Notes: generated by a model from the sequence alone, not told the origin. Counted from the stretch's first letter, positions 27,846 to 41,043 are shown. The stretch: 64,000 nucleotides of DNA from Marinomonas pollencensis (GCF_003387375.1 NZ_QUNG01000013.1:18625-82624); one strand, 5' to 3'. A program made the numbers and translations.

Positions 27846-29174
27846 ATGCATAATAAATTTCGCACTTATCTAATTTTTTTCTGCCACTTTTTTTTATTGT
27901 TGGCGTGTTTTGATGTGTCTGCGGCTGAAATTCGCGACATTCGTGTGGGGCAACAAAATGGTGTCACACGATTGGTCTTTGAATTGACGGCAGCATCAGA
28001 GCACAGAATGTTTCCATTATCTAATCCAGATCGTGTGGTGTTGGATATTAGTAAAGTCCATTTAAGTGAGACTGTGGTTAATCATTTGTCCGCGCTGTCT
28101 TCTGGTGTTTTGATGCGGGTGCGTTACGCTCGCCGAAACGACGGGGTTCGATTCGTGCTCGATTTATCCCAACAGGTGCGTGCGAAAAGCACGGTGTTGG
28201 CAGCCAATGGTCAATATGGCCCGCGTATTTTGGTGGAACTCAGTTATGGCACTAAGCAGGTTGCGAAAGCCGTCAAAAGCTTAGCGTCTATCGAAAGTGC
28301 AAAACGGGATATTGTTATTGCGATCGACCCAGGTCACGGTGGCAAAGACCCTGGTGCGTTGGGTAAGTATCGGGTTCGTGAAAAAGACATTGTGCTGTCT
28401 ATCGCAAAAGAATTGGCTAGGCGCATCAATAAAGTGGATGGTTTTAAAGCGGTGCTAACCCGTTCTACTGATGTGTTTTTAAAGCTTAGGGATCGATCTA
28501 AGGTTGCGCGCGAAGCGAATGCTGACTTAATGGTGTCGATACACGCTGACTCCTTTACCCGGGCCAGTGCTCGTGGGGCTTCGGTATGGGCGTTATCGTT
28601 AAGTGGTAAATCCTCTGAAATGGGGCGCTGGTTGGCGCAGCAAGAAAACTCTGCAGATTTGGTGGGCGGGATTTCGCTGGACGATAAAGATCAGTTGTTG
28701 GCTGAAGTCTTGCTGGATATGTCGATGAATTCGACGATTCAAATGAGCTTAAACGTAGGTACTAGCGTTCTGAGTGATTTAAAGGGCGTGGCTAGGTTGC
28801 ACAAAAATACGGTTCAACAAGCGGGCTTTGTGGTCTTGAAATCTCCGGATATTCCATCCATTTTGATAGAAACCGGTTTTGTTTCTAACAGTACCGAAGC
28901 GAAGAATCTGTCCAGCAAAACCTATCGTTATAAGATGGCGGCTGCGATTTCCAGTGGCATAGTGGGCTATTTTACTAACAATGCACCGAAAGGGACCTTG
29001 CTGGCATGGAAGCAACAACGTCATGCTGGTTATGCTTATACGGTGGCCCGAGGCGATACGCTTTCCCAGATTGCGCGTCGTAACAATGTTTCTCTTAGTG
29101 CCTTAAGAAGTGCCAATTCCCTAAAAAATGATGTTATTTGGGTGGGCCAAAAACTTCTTATTCCGGCAAGTTAA
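27846..29174 (+). CDS. amiB: N-acetylmuramoyl-L-alanine amidase (AmiB-type)
   Basis: The 442-residue periplasmic enzyme cuts septal peptidoglycan. A signal peptide (about 1-27, ending DVSAAE) precedes an AMIN domain (about 28-135), an Amidase_3 catalytic domain (about 155-370) with zinc ligands in DPGHGG, REKD, SIHAD and ETGF, and a C-terminal LysM ([17 protein letters not shown]). The LysM and position before mutL favour AmiB over AmiC. It is activated in relatives by EnvC/NlpD partners. Confidence 0.93.
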   Translation: MHNKFRTYLIFFCHFFLLLACFDVSAAEIRDIRVGQQNGVTRLVFELTAASEHRMFPLSNPDRVVLDISKVHLSETVVNHLSALSSGVLMRVRYARRNDGVRFVLDLSQQVRAKSTVLAANGQYGPRILVELSYGTKQVAKAVKSLASIESAKRDIVIAIDPGHGGKDPGALGKYRVREKDIVLSIAKELARRINKVDGFKAVLTRSTDVFLKLRDRSKVAREANADLMVSIHADSFTRASARGASVWALSLSGKSSEMGRWLAQQENSADLVGGISLDDKDQLLAEVLLDMSMNSTIQMSLNVGTSVLSDLKGVARLHKNTVQQAGFVVLKSPDIPSILIETGFVSNSTEAKNLSSKTYRYKMAAAISSGIVGYFTNNAPKGTLLAWKQQRHAGYAYTVARGDTLSQIARRNNVSLSALRSANSLKNDVIWVGQKLLIPAS

Positions 29175-29227
29175 TCGATAGCAACTCCTGCTTACAGGTG
29201 GGAGTTGTTCCCAATGAAAGGCAGTTC

Positions 29228-31189
29228 ATGCAAAGAATTAATCTTTTATCCCCTCGTTTAGCAAACCAAATCGCGGCAGGTGAGGTGGTCGAACGTCCAG
29301 CTTCTGTGGTTAAAGAGTTGCTTGAAAATAGCCTGGACGCAGGTGCAACGCAGCTTGATATTGATGTGGAGCAGGGCGGCGTTAGGCGCATCAAAATTCG
29401 TGATAATGGTGCGGGCATATTAAAAGACGATTTGTCCTTGGCGTTGAGTCGCCATGCGACCAGTAAAATTATCACCTTGGACGATCTGGAAGCGGTTCGT
29501 ACGCTCGGCTTTCGCGGAGAAGCGTTGGCCAGTATTAGTTCGGTGTCGCGTTTGCATTTAACTTCCCAGGCAGAAGGTGAGGATGATGCATGGCGGGTGG
29601 AAACAGAAGGCAAGGATATGAGCACCTCAGTGCGCCCTGCCTCTCACCCTAAAGGCACCACGATAGATGTCCGAGATTTGTTTTTTAATACGCCGGCTCG
29701 GCGTAAGTTTCTGCGTACTGAAAAAACCGAATTTAACCATCTTGAAGAGGTGGTGAAGCGGCTTGCCTTGAGTCGTTACGACACAGGTTTTCGATTAAGT
29801 CACAATGGCAAGCAGGTGTATGACCTTCGTCCTGTGACAGATCAGTTGCACGCAGAGCATCGGTTGGCCAGTTTGTTGGGTAAGAAGTTCATCGAAAATG
29901 CTTTGACTATCGATGTGGAGGCAGCTGGGTTGCGCTTGTGGGGTTGGATTGGTCTGCCAACTTTCTCGCGTTCGCAGGCGGATTTGCAGTACTTTTTTGT
30001 TAACGGTCGGGTGGTGAAAGATAAGCTGGTGGCCCATGCGGTGCGTCAAGCCTATCGAGATGTTTTATACAATGGTCGTCACCCTACCTTTGTTTTGTAT
30101 TTGGAATTAGACCCAGCAACAGTGGATGTTAACGTTCATCCTACTAAGCATGAAGTACGTTTTCGTGATGGCCGCTTAGTGCATGATTTTCTGTTTAGTC
30201 GGATTCATAAAGCGATTGCTGATGTGCGTCCTGAATCGGAAGGGACAGAGGATGCAGAGACAGGATTAAGTGTTTCACAAGGTGGCGTGCATCAAGAGCC
30301 AGCAATCACGGAGCAGTCTGCATTGCCCTTGGCAAATCGGCCTACGGGCGGTTCGGACTGGATGCAGGCGTCACCAACGCGAGTCGATTCCGGACAAGTA
30401 GCAGGGCAGCTGGAAGGGATGCAGCGTTTGTCTGGTTATGCCAATGATTACGCTTCCGCTTCTGGTTATACGCCGACTGGTGGTTTTTCCTCGGCTGATG
30501 GTGAGCAGGTGGATCCGCTGACGGGTGAAATTCGCCAAGTGAATGGTTTTGCTTTGCCTGTGAACTCGACTTTTTCTGGGGAGATAAAAGAGGGTTACCA
30601 AACTGTGCCGCCCTTGGGTTTTGCTGTGGCTCAGTTGCATGGTGTTTATATCTTGTCAGAAAGCGAAAATGGCTTGATTCTAGTGGATATGCATGCGGCC
30701 CATGAACGTATTGTTTACGAACGAATGAAAGCCTCATTTTATGAGAAAAGCATCGCTACTCAGCCCTTGTTGGTTCCCATTAATGTGTCTGTCTCACAAA
30801 GCGAAGCGGATTTGGTGGAAGAGAGCGCTGATGTGTTTTCTGCCTTTGGTTTCAGGGTTGAGCGCACCGGTCTAGAGAGTGTGATGGTGCGAGAAGTGCC
30901 TATTATCCTGATTAAAGCAGATGCTGAGGCGCTTGTTCGAGATGTTATTAGTGATCTGTCTACTAACGGTGTGTCTGATTTGTTAGAAGCCAGAGCAAAT
31001 GAATTAATGGCTACCATGTCTTGTCATGGTGCGGTGCGGGCGAATCGTAAATTGACGATTGCGGAAATGAACAGCCTGCTGCGTGACATGGAGATTACCG
31101 AGAGGAGTGGTCAGTGTAATCATGGTCGCCCAACCTGGACTCAGATGACAATGTCTGATCTTGATAAATTATTTTTACGAGGGCGCTAG
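29228..31189 (+). CDS. mutL: DNA mismatch repair protein MutL, endonuclease-type
   Basis: The 653-residue protein has an N-terminal GHKL ATPase domain with [15 protein letters not shown] and [14 protein letters not shown], a variable acidic linker (about 335-450), and a C-terminal dimerisation domain. The C-terminal [12 protein letters not shown] fits the metal-binding endonuclease pattern D-x-H-A-x2-E-x4-E, with CNHGRP near the end, so this MutL can probably nick DNA. E. coli MutL lacks that motif and works with MutH. Start at 29228 has AAAGG 7 bases upstream; longer frames run into amiB. Confidence 0.95.
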   Translation: MQRINLLSPRLANQIAAGEVVERPASVVKELLENSLDAGATQLDIDVEQGGVRRIKIRDNGAGILKDDLSLALSRHATSKIITLDDLEAVRTLGFRGEALASISSVSRLHLTSQAEGEDDAWRVETEGKDMSTSVRPASHPKGTTIDVRDLFFNTPARRKFLRTEKTEFNHLEEVVKRLALSRYDTGFRLSHNGKQVYDLRPVTDQLHAEHRLASLLGKKFIENALTIDVEAAGLRLWGWIGLPTFSRSQADLQYFFVNGRVVKDKLVAHAVRQAYRDVLYNGRHPTFVLYLELDPATVDVNVHPTKHEVRFRDGRLVHDFLFSRIHKAIADVRPESEGTEDAETGLSVSQGGVHQEPAITEQSALPLANRPTGGSDWMQASPTRVDSGQVAGQLEGMQRLSGYANDYASASGYTPTGGFSSADGEQVDPLTGEIRQVNGFALPVNSTFSGEIKEGYQTVPPLGFAVAQLHGVYILSESENGLILVDMHAAHERIVYERMKASFYEKSIATQPLLVPINVSVSQSEADLVEESADVFSAFGFRVERTGLESVMVREVPIILIKADAEALVRDVISDLSTNGVSDLLEARANELMATMSCHGAVRANRKLTIAEMNSLLRDMEITERSGQCNHGRPTWTQMTMSDLDKLFLRGR

Positions 31190-31190
31190 T

Positions 31191-32123
31191 ATGGCAAAAC
31201 CGAGTGTTGTTTGTTTAATGGGGCCGACGGCGTCAGGTAAGACAGGGTTGGCGGTTGAGTTGGCACAAAATCACGGCTATGAAATTATTAGTGTTGACTC
31301 TGCCTTGGTTTATAAAGGTATGGATATTGGTACCGCCAAACCGGATGCCAGCATCTTGGCGAAAGCGCCACACCGCCTGATTGATATTATTGACCCTCTT
31401 GAGTCCTATTCGGCGGCGGATTTTGTAGAAGATGCCGTGACTCAGTCGCAGGAAATTATTGCGGCGGGCAAAACGCCTTTGTTAGTGGGTGGCACCATGA
31501 TGTATTTCAATGCTTTGCAAAAGGGCTTGGCGCCACTGCCTAGTGCTGATGACAGTATTAGGGCCGCTCTTGAGCAGGAAGCGGCAGACAAGGGTTGGCC
31601 GGCGTTGCACGAGGAGTTGGCGCGGGTCGACCCTGAGTCAGCGTTACGTATTCATCCTAACGACCCTCAGCGTTTACAAAGGGCGTTAGAAGTGTACCGA
31701 GTGTCGGGGCGTTCGATGACTCAATGGTGGGCGGAACAAGAGCCGGTCTCTTTGCCCTTTGATATGGTGAATTTGGCTGTTATGCCAAAAGAAAGAAGTG
31801 AGTTGCACGCACGAATTGAGCAGCGTTTTTACGAGATGATGGATCAAGGCTTTTTACAGGAGGTTGAATCCTTATATCAGCGTGGTGATTTGTCGATTGA
31901 TCTGCCTTCTATGCGCTGTGTTGGTTATCGGCAGCTGTGGCACTATTTAAATGGTGACGATTTGCTTGAAGATGCTATCTTTAAGGGAGTGGTTGCCACT
32001 CGCCAGCTTGCCAAAAGACAGCTAACTTGGCTTCGAGGGTGGGATGATTTGATGATTTTTGACAGTTTGTCGAAAGATCTTGTCTCTCAGGCCTTGAATT
32101 ACATAGAAAGCAGGATTATATAG
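31191..32123 (+). CDS. miaA: tRNA dimethylallyltransferase
   Basis: The 310-residue enzyme adds dimethylallyl to A37 of tRNAs that read UNN codons. It shows the P-loop [33 protein letters not shown], and the RLIDIIDP and [16 protein letters not shown] blocks. The start at 31191 immediately follows the mutL stop with a GAGGGCG ribosome site. hfq follows after 89 bases in the standard order. Confidence 0.96.
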   Translation: MAKPSVVCLMGPTASGKTGLAVELAQNHGYEIISVDSALVYKGMDIGTAKPDASILAKAPHRLIDIIDPLESYSAADFVEDAVTQSQEIIAAGKTPLLVGGTMMYFNALQKGLAPLPSADDSIRAALEQEAADKGWPALHEELARVDPESALRIHPNDPQRLQRALEVYRVSGRSMTQWWAEQEPVSLPFDMVNLAVMPKERSELHARIEQRFYEMMDQGFLQEVESLYQRGDLSIDLPSMRCVGYRQLWHYLNGDDLLEDAIFKGVVATRQLAKRQLTWLRGWDDLMIFDSLSKDLVSQALNYIESRII

Positions 32124-32212
32124 GGGAAATAAAGAAAGATTTCGTGTACTATCTACCGTATTGTTTTACTAAGATTAATTTTATTTTTTTGCGCTTGCTT
32201 AAGGAGATTCCA

Positions 32213-32458
32213 ATGTCGAAAGGGCAATCATTACAAGACCCTTATCTAAATGTTTTACGTAAAGAGAGAGTGCCTGTTTCTATCTTTCTTGTAAATGGTA
32301 TTAAACTTCAAGGTCAAATCGAATCCTTTGATCAGTTTGTGATTCTTTTGAAAAACACAGTCAGCCAAATGGTATATAAGCATGCCATTTCAACTGTTGT
32401 GCCTTCTCGTACTATCCGTGTCCCGTCTCCTGATCAGCCGGAAGATGCTACTGAATAG
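32213..32458 (+). CDS. hfq: RNA chaperone Hfq
   Basis: The 81-residue protein is a hexameric Sm-like RNA chaperone for small RNAs. It has the Sm1 region ([21 protein letters not shown]) and the Sm2 motif YKHAIST with Y55, K56 and H57 that line the RNA-binding proximal face. The C-terminal tail is very short (about 15 residues). ATG 32213 has a strong AAGGAGA site; the longer frame lacks family support. Confidence 0.97.
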   Translation: MSKGQSLQDPYLNVLRKERVPVSIFLVNGIKLQGQIESFDQFVILLKNTVSQMVYKHAISTVVPSRTIRVPSPDQPEDATE

Positions 32459-32493
32459 TTTGCTGTTAACAGGGCAAACTGAGGAATATTAAT

Positions 32494-33783
32494 TTGTTTT
32501 TTGAACGCCCCGATAGTGGTGAAATTGCAGTATTGGTTCATATGGAGTTTCATGATCAGCGTGAATCCTATGGACCGGAAGAGTTTGTTGAACTTTCCAT
32601 CTCTGCTGGTGCAGATCCGATAGCGGTTGTTACCGGATCTCGCCAGCGTCCTGATTCCAGATATTTTGTCGGTACTGGCAAATTGGATGAAATCAAAGGC
32701 ATTGTTGATCGAGAAGGGGCAGAAGTCGTCCTTTTTGATCACGCTTTGTCTCCTTCTCAAGAGCGTAACCTAGAAAGTATTTTGAATTGTCGAGTGCTTG
32801 ACCGCACTGGATTGATCTTGGATATTTTTGCCCAGCGTGCACGTACCCATGAAGGTAAGTTACAAGTAGAGCTTGCCCAGCTTCAGCATATGTCTACACG
32901 GCTGATTCGAGGCTGGACTCACTTGGAGCGCCAGAAAGGCGGTATTGGTATGCGTGGCCCAGGTGAAACTCAGCTAGAAACTGACCGTCGTTTGTTGCGT
33001 GAGCGTATCAAAGCCATTCAAAAACGCTTAGATAAAGTAAATGCACAACGTGACCAAAGTCGTCGAGCTCGTTCCCGTTCAGCGGTACCGACTGTGTCTT
33101 TGGTGGGCTACACCAATGCGGGTAAATCAACCTTGTTTAATCGTGCCACTGGCGCGGACGTGTATGCGGCCGACCAGTTGTTTGCTACCTTGGATCCAAC
33201 GTTGCGACGTTTAGATCTAGAGCAAATCGGAACGGTTGTATTGGCGGATACGGTAGGTTTTATTCGACAATTACCGCACCGCTTGGTAAAAGCGTTTCAG
33301 GCGACATTAAAAGAGTCTTCTGAAGCGGATTTGTTGCTTCACATTGTTGATGCGGCGGATTTATCCCGAGATGAAAATATTTCAGAAGTGGAAAGTGTGC
33401 TGCAAGAGATTGGCGCAGAGGAAGTGCCAACACTTAAAGTCTTCAATAAGATTGATATGTTGCCAACGGGTGAGGCTCGTATTGATCGAGATCCAGATGG
33501 TAAGCCAGTTCGTGTCTGGGTATCTGCTCGTGACGGTGTGGGAATTGACTTGTTACAGCAGGCGATAGCGGAACTTTTGGCGGAAGATGTACTCAATGAA
33601 ACGCTAGTGTTGCCAAATGAGTATGGTCGCTTACGGGCGATGTTGTTTGAGCAAGGAGCGGTTCGTTCTGAACGCTATGATGAGTTTGGGCAGTCTATCT
33701 TAGAAGTAAGGTTGCCAAAAAAGGACTATTTACAAATACTAGCGCGTGCTGGAATGTCTGAAGATCAGATTGAAGCTGCATAA
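32494..33783 (+). CDS. hflX: GTPase HflX
   Basis: The 429-residue ribosome-associated GTPase splits stalled 70S ribosomes. It has an N-terminal HflX domain (DPIAVVTGSRQRPDSRYFVG), a coiled region and a G domain with P-loop GYTNAGKSTLFN, DTVGF and NKID. The start is TTG at 32494, which gives the conserved MFFERPDSGE beginning and has GAGGAA 9 bases upstream; no ATG fits better. It follows hfq by 35 bases. Confidence 0.95.
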   Translation: MFFERPDSGEIAVLVHMEFHDQRESYGPEEFVELSISAGADPIAVVTGSRQRPDSRYFVGTGKLDEIKGIVDREGAEVVLFDHALSPSQERNLESILNCRVLDRTGLILDIFAQRARTHEGKLQVELAQLQHMSTRLIRGWTHLERQKGGIGMRGPGETQLETDRRLLRERIKAIQKRLDKVNAQRDQSRRARSRSAVPTVSLVGYTNAGKSTLFNRATGADVYAADQLFATLDPTLRRLDLEQIGTVVLADTVGFIRQLPHRLVKAFQATLKESSEADLLLHIVDAADLSRDENISEVESVLQEIGAEEVPTLKVFNKIDMLPTGEARIDRDPDGKPVRVWVSARDGVGIDLLQQAIAELLAEDVLNETLVLPNEYGRLRAMLFEQGAVRSERYDEFGQSILEVRLPKKDYLQILARAGMSEDQIEAA

Positions 33784-33824
33784 CTCAAGATTTGATTATC
33801 ATTAAAATAAAGTGGAGATGTAGT

Positions 33825-35072
33825 ATGGCCTGGAATGAACCGGGTAATAACGACAAGGACCCATGGAATCCGGATAAAAACCGTACCGATGGGGGTCGCC
33901 CAAATGACGGTCGCGAAAAGGATTCCAATGGTAGTGATCCGTGGGGTCGTCAAACTGGTGGTAATGATCAAAGTCCACCAGACCTTGATGAAGCCTTCAG
34001 AAAGCTAATGGGTATGCTGGGCGTCAAGAAAGGCCGTAAAGGTGGTTCTGGCGGCGGCGGTGATTCTGGCTTCTCTGGTAAATTTGGCGGTAGCTTAATT
34101 GCGATTGTGCTGATTGCTTTGCTGGGTTTGTGGGCTGCGTCAGGGGTTTATCAGGTAGATCAGCAAGAGCGTGGCGTAGTGCTGCGTTTGGGTAAATACC
34201 ATGAGACCGTGATGCCTGGTTTGCATTGGAATGCGCCTTTGGTGGATTCTGTGAGCAAGGTGAATGTGACAAAAGTACGTTCCCACGATCACAAGGCTTT
34301 GATGTTGACAGTTGATGATAATATCGTTGATGTCAGTGTTTCTGTGCAGTATTCGGTAGAAAATCCAAAAGATTTCCTGTTGAATGTGCGTGATCCTGAA
34401 GAGTCTCTTGCCCAGGCAACAGAAAGTGCGTTGCGTCATGTTGTTGGTAGCTCTGAAATGGATCAGATTCTTACAGAAGGTCGTGAATTGTTAGCGACAG
34501 AAGTAAAAGCTCGCCTGCAAGATTACAACAACGCTTATGGTACTGGCTTACTTATTTCTAAAGTAAACGTGGAAAACACTCAGGCTCCGACTCAGGTGCA
34601 AGAGGCGTTTGATGACGTTATCAAGGCGAAAGAAGATGAGTTGCGCGTGCGCAACGAAGCGGAATCCTATGCTAACGGTATTATTCCTGAGGCGCGTGGT
34701 AAAGCGCAGCGTATTAGAGAAGAAGCTGAGGCGTATCGTTCTGAAATAGTGGCTCGTGCAAGTGGTCAAGCGGATCGTTTTGATCGTTTATACCGTGAGT
34801 ATGTTAAAGCACCAGATGTGACGCGTCGTCGTCTCTACATTGAGACCATGGAGTCTGTTTATAAAGACACTAATAAGGTCGTTGTGGATACCGAAGACGG
34901 TAATAATATGATGTACCTGCCTCTGGACCAGTTGATGAAAAATCAAGCTTCAGGAAGCAAAGTAGACGTTAGGTCTCTCGATTCTAATAGCATTGGTACG
35001 ATAACGGACCAAGTAATAGATGAGCTTCGTAAGCGCCAAGGTTCAACGGTAAATAGACAGGGGAGAAACTAA
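33825..35072 (+). CDS. hflK: FtsH protease modulator HflK
   Basis: The 415-residue membrane-anchored SPFH (band 7) protein forms with HflC a cage around FtsH. A long glycine/asparagine-rich cytoplasmic N-terminus (MAWNEPGNNDKDPWNPDKNR) precedes one helix (about 90-108) and the periplasmic SPFH domain starting YQVDQQERGVVLRLGKY. ATG 33825 has GGAG 8 bases upstream. Its stop overlaps the hflC start by one base (TAATG). Confidence 0.95.
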   Translation: MAWNEPGNNDKDPWNPDKNRTDGGRPNDGREKDSNGSDPWGRQTGGNDQSPPDLDEAFRKLMGMLGVKKGRKGGSGGGGDSGFSGKFGGSLIAIVLIALLGLWAASGVYQVDQQERGVVLRLGKYHETVMPGLHWNAPLVDSVSKVNVTKVRSHDHKALMLTVDDNIVDVSVSVQYSVENPKDFLLNVRDPEESLAQATESALRHVVGSSEMDQILTEGRELLATEVKARLQDYNNAYGTGLLISKVNVENTQAPTQVQEAFDDVIKAKEDELRVRNEAESYANGIIPEARGKAQRIREEAEAYRSEIVARASGQADRFDRLYREYVKAPDVTRRRLYIETMESVYKDTNKVVVDTEDGNNMMYLPLDQLMKNQASGSKVDVRSLDSNSIGTITDQVIDELRKRQGSTVNRQGRN

Positions 35073-35947
35073 TGAAAGGACTTTCTTTTTCAATTCTATT
35101 TGCTGCGTTGATTGCTATTTTGGTGGCATCTCAAACACTTTATGTTGTGAAAGAGACGCAGCGAGCTGTGGTGCTTAAATTTGGTGAGATTGTGGATGCG
35201 GATGTTAAGCCGGGTCTGCATTTTAAGATTCCTGTTGTTAATGAAGTGAAGAAATTTGACGCACGTATTTTGACAATGGACTCACGCCCACAGCGTTATT
35301 TGACGCTTGAGAAGAAAGCGGTAATCGTTGATTCTTACGTTAAATGGAAAATCGAATCCGTTGATAAGTTTTATCAAGCAACGTCAGGTGACGAGTTTGT
35401 TGCAAACCGAGTACTTTCCTCTCGAGTAGACACAGGGTTGCGTAACCAATTTGGTGAGCGCACCATGACAGAGGTGGTTTCTGGTCAGCGTGATCAGTTG
35501 ATGACAGAGTTGCGTGACAACTTGGATAAAGTGGCTCAGTCTGAATTGGGTATCAAGATCGTTGATATTCGAGTCAAACGAATCGAGCTACCACCAGATG
35601 TTAGTGAGTCTGTTTATCAGCGTATGAGAACGGAGCGTGAGCGAGAAGCGCGTGAGCACAGATCGAAAGGTCTTGAGTTGGCGGAAGGTATTCGAGCGGA
35701 TGCAGATCGTCAGCGCGTCGTGCTTGAAGCGGAAGCTCAGCGTGATGCAGAAATGATTCGCGGTGACGGTGATGCGCAAGCGGCAGCGATTTATTCTAAA
35801 GTCTATAAGCAAGATCCAGAGTTCTATGATTTCTATCGTAGTCTTCAAGCTTACCGAGATAGTTTCGAAGGTAAGAAAGATTTGTTTGTGCTTAAGCCTG
35901 ACAGCGAGTTCTTTAAGTATTTGAATAGTTCAACTCTTTCTAAGTAA
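35072..35947 (+). CDS. hflC: FtsH protease modulator HflC
   Basis: The 291-residue SPFH protein has one N-terminal helix (about 5-22) and a band 7 domain beginning VVKETQRAVVLKFGEI, then a helical segment with REREAREHRSKGLELAEGI. It joins HflK to modulate FtsH. It is coupled to hflK (one-base overlap) and followed by a terminator, so it ends the hfq-hflX-hflK-hflC run. Confidence 0.95.
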   Translation: MKGLSFSILFAALIAILVASQTLYVVKETQRAVVLKFGEIVDADVKPGLHFKIPVVNEVKKFDARILTMDSRPQRYLTLEKKAVIVDSYVKWKIESVDKFYQATSGDEFVANRVLSSRVDTGLRNQFGERTMTEVVSGQRDQLMTELRDNLDKVAQSELGIKIVDIRVKRIELPPDVSESVYQRMRTEREREAREHRSKGLELAEGIRADADRQRVVLEAEAQRDAEMIRGDGDAQAAAIYSKVYKQDPEFYDFYRSLQAYRDSFEGKKDLFVLKPDSEFFKYLNSSTLSK

Positions 35948-36017
35948 GGATGAATTATTCAGCAATATTGGATCGTGAAGCCTATTTGTTGAAATAGGAA
36001 ACATGGTACTATTACAC

Positions 36018-36041
36018 AAACCGGGTCCTGCCCGGTTTTTT
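36018..36041 (+). terminator. Intrinsic terminator after hflC
   Basis: AAACCGGG (36018-36025) and CCCGGTTT (36031-36038) form an 8-bp stem with a 5-base loop, followed by a T-run to 36041. Confidence 0.88.
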
Positions 36042-36064
36042 AATGGTCAAAATAAAGAGAGTCT

Positions 36065-36262
36065 ATGCAGGAATTGTTGCAGTCGCTGCTTATTGGCGTC
36101 AGCCTGTTATTGATCGCCGAGGGAATTTTGCCGTTTTTAGCTCCTCAGTTATGGAGAAAAATGATGGCGAAAGCAGTCGCGAGTTCGGATTTGAATTTGC
36201 GTATTCTGGGTGTGGTTAGTATGTTTCTTGGATTAATGCTCCTTTTACTGACTCGAAGCTAA
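36065..36262 (+). CDS. DUF2065 family small membrane protein
   Basis: The 65-residue protein has two helices (about 5-27 and 45-62) joined by a basic loop with APQLWRKMMAKAV, the DUF2065 pattern (E. coli YjeT). It is commonly found between hflC and purA or hisZ, as here, only 14 bases before hisZ. The function is not known. Confidence 0.85.
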   Translation: MQELLQSLLIGVSLLLIAEGILPFLAPQLWRKMMAKAVASSDLNLRILGVVSMFLGLMLLLLTRS

Positions 36263-36276
36263 GAGGATATAGTTTA

Positions 36277-38788
<2,512 letters not shown>

Positions 38789-38804
38789 TTGCTTGTGAAA
38801 TAGA

Positions 38805-38832
38805 CAAAAAAGCCGCTGATGCGGCTTTTTTT
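38805..38832. terminator. Intrinsic terminator after purA
   Basis: GCCGC (38812-38816) pairs with GCGGC (38821-38825) around TGAT; flanking A-run and seven T extend the stem and give the T-tract. Confidence 0.9.
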
Positions 38833-38873
38833 GTTTGCTTTTGGCGAGAAGAGGTCATTTATTAGTATTAATT

Positions 38874-38888
38874 GTAAATAGAGTGAAA
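38874..38888. promoter_or_regulatory. Possible CpxR-type direct repeat upstream of the response regulator gene
   Basis: GTAAA-TAGA-GTGAAA resembles the CpxR consensus of two GTAAA repeats spaced by about 5 bases. A palindrome GTAA-TAT-TTAC lies at 38918-38928. Both are about 65-120 bases before the response regulator start, so self-control is possible but unproven. Confidence 0.3.
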
Positions 38889-38994
38889 ATGGGGGCGGGT
38901 CTTTATTTGCGCCTAAGGTAATATTTACAATTGATGTTACGGACGCGTCGACGTCGTAAGACAATGCACCTATTTAATAAGAGATAAGGTAATT

Positions 38995-39693
38995 ATGATG
39001 AAGTTACTGTTAGCAGATGATGATGCACGTTTGTCTGATTTGATCAAAGAATACTTTGATGGTGAAGGTTATCAAGTTGCTCATGCTTGGAATGGGCGCG
39101 AGGCGCTAGAGTTAATGGCAGAGGATATGCCGGATATTGTTATTCTTGATGTCATGATGCCAGAGCTAGATGGCTTTGAAACCCTTAAGCAAATCCGCAA
39201 TAAAAGTTCTGTGCCGGTGATTATGCTGACTGCAAAAGGGGATGATATTGATCGTATTTTGGGGTTAGAAATGGGCGCTGACGACTATTTGTCTAAGCCT
39301 TTTAATCCGCGTGAGCTATTGGCGCGTATTAAGGCGATTTTACGCCGTGCCAGCCAAGAGAAAGAAGATGATCCTACCGCTGATATCGAGCTTTCAGGTG
39401 TGCTGCTGCGCCGTAAAGATCGTAGTGTTTTCCTAGAAGGGGAATTGGTGGAGCTGACAACCTCTGAATACACTTTGCTTGAGTGTATGTTACTGGCGCC
39501 AGGTCAGGTGTTAACTAAGCAAGAGTTGTCTGAAAAAGCCTTGGGTCGTAAATTGACCATGTACGATCGCAGTTTGGATATGCACATAAGTAATCTGCGT
39601 AAGAAAATTGGTAATCTTGAAAATGGCGACCCGCGAATCAAAACCGTGCGTGGCGTTGGCTATATTTTTGTGGCAAGTGAACAAGGCGTTTAA
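38995..39693 (+). CDS. CpxR-like OmpR-family response regulator
   Basis: The 232-residue protein has a receiver domain with acidic cluster D8-D10, phospho-acceptor D52 in IVILDVMMPELDG, LTAKG and LSKPF, and a winged-helix DNA-binding domain ending KTVRGVGYIF. Two adjacent ATGs (38995, 38998) are possible; AAGGT lies 4 or 7 bases before them. It is paired with the kinase gene 6 bases downstream. CpxR similarity is judged by pattern, and ortholog identity is not proven. Confidence 0.9.
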   Translation: MMKLLLADDDARLSDLIKEYFDGEGYQVAHAWNGREALELMAEDMPDIVILDVMMPELDGFETLKQIRNKSSVPVIMLTAKGDDIDRILGLEMGADDYLSKPFNPRELLARIKAILRRASQEKEDDPTADIELSGVLLRRKDRSVFLEGELVELTTSEYTLLECMLLAPGQVLTKQELSEKALGRKLTMYDRSLDMHISNLRKKIGNLENGDPRIKTVRGVGYIFVASEQGV

Positions 39694-39699
39694 TCTTTT

Positions 39700-41043
39700 A
39701 TGAAGAGTACTTTTTTGCGAGTGTTTCTGGTGGTGCTACTGTCAAATATTGTGGTAGTTAGCATCGGTTTAGGCATAGTTCAATTTGTCCAGAAACAAAA
39801 CCAGGTGTCTGCCGATTTACTGGGTGATATTGGCGTGCAGCTGGTCGCAGGGTACGAAAAATTCGGCTTAGCAGCCCTAAAGAGTGAGGCTGAAAAAGCC
39901 GAAAAGCGTCTTTCTGGTAATATTTATCTTTATCAGGAAAATGGCCGTCCGCTGTTAAAACCGTTGCCACGTAATTTCCGTGAAAGTGATGCCAGTGGTG
40001 CAGGCACAGGGAGTGCGTTAGGTAAGGCTGCGAGAGAAGCTGGTCGGCCAGCTGCAGATTTCTTGCACAGCCAATTTATTCAGGTGATAGGCGCAAATAA
40101 CGTTCAGTATTTGCTGATCTTCCGGCCTAATCCAGAGTTAGACTCTTTGGCTCCAGGGTTGGTGATCGCCTTGTCTTTGCTTGGTTTATTGGTTTCCAGT
40201 GGTGTGCTGACCTACTTATTGCTTGGGCCTTTGTTGAAATTGCAGCGAGTGGCTAGGCTGTTTGGTCAGGGTGACATGTCTGTGCGGGTGGAAGATAAAT
40301 TGGCGCGGCGCAGTGATGCGGTAGGTAAGTTGGCCCAAGAATTTAACGAGATGGCGGTTCGCATAGATACCTTGCTCTCGTCCAAAGAGCGTTTGATGCG
40401 GGATGTGTCGCATGAGTTGAGAACGCCATTGGCGCGTATGGAAGTCGCGCTTACCATTGCCGAGGACAAGTTTGCGGTAGAGTCGCAAAAAAGTTACTTG
40501 CATCGTATTCGGACTGAATTGCATGAGTTGGACGAATTAATTGGTCAGGTTTTGACCTTGAGCCGTCTAGAAGCTGCTGCTCTGAGTAAGGAAGTTGTTC
40601 CATTGCAGGAGTGGCTTGACGAAATTGTGGCGGATGTGAGCTTTGAGAGTCAACTCAAAGGGATTTCAGTGAGTAAATCTGGAACCCAGCCTAAGACCTT
40701 GTTGGGTGACCCTCTGCAGTTGCGCCATGCCATCGAAAATGTGTTGCGTAATGCTTGTTTCTACGCCGGTGAAGGCGGGGTGATTGAAGTGGTGACCCAG
40801 GAGCGTGGCGGTAATGCGCTGATTTATATTCGCGATAATGGCCCAGGGGTTGCAGAAGAAAAGCTTGAGAAGATATTCCATGCTTTTTATCGTTCTTCTG
40901 AAGCTCGTGAGGCCAACAGTGGTGGATTTGGCGTAGGTTTGACCATTTCAAAGCGTATTATTCACGCGCACAAAGGTTGTATTGAGGCTAAAAATCGCCC
41001 TGAAGGTGGCTTGGAAGTTTGCTTTAAAGTGCCGTTGGCCTAG
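39700..41043 (+). CDS. CpxA-like envelope sensor histidine kinase
   Basis: The 447-residue kinase has helix 1 (about 8-30), a periplasmic sensor region of about 120 residues, helix 2 (about 152-175), a HAMP domain, phospho-acceptor H238 in DVSHELRTPLARMEVAL, and an ATPase domain with NVLRNACFYA, DNGPGV and GGFGVGLTI. The H-box and domain layout are CpxA-like, suggesting envelope stress sensing. It is co-transcribed with the regulator gene. The rnpB gene follows. Confidence 0.9.
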   Translation: MKSTFLRVFLVVLLSNIVVVSIGLGIVQFVQKQNQVSADLLGDIGVQLVAGYEKFGLAALKSEAEKAEKRLSGNIYLYQENGRPLLKPLPRNFRESDASGAGTGSALGKAAREAGRPAADFLHSQFIQVIGANNVQYLLIFRPNPELDSLAPGLVIALSLLGLLVSSGVLTYLLLGPLLKLQRVARLFGQGDMSVRVEDKLARRSDAVGKLAQEFNEMAVRIDTLLSSKERLMRDVSHELRTPLARMEVALTIAEDKFAVESQKSYLHRIRTELHELDELIGQVLTLSRLEAAALSKEVVPLQEWLDEIVADVSFESQLKGISVSKSGTQPKTLLGDPLQLRHAIENVLRNACFYAGEGGVIEVVTQERGGNALIYIRDNGPGVAEEKLEKIFHAFYRSSEAREANSGGFGVGLTISKRIIHAHKGCIEAKNRPEGGLEVCFKVPLA

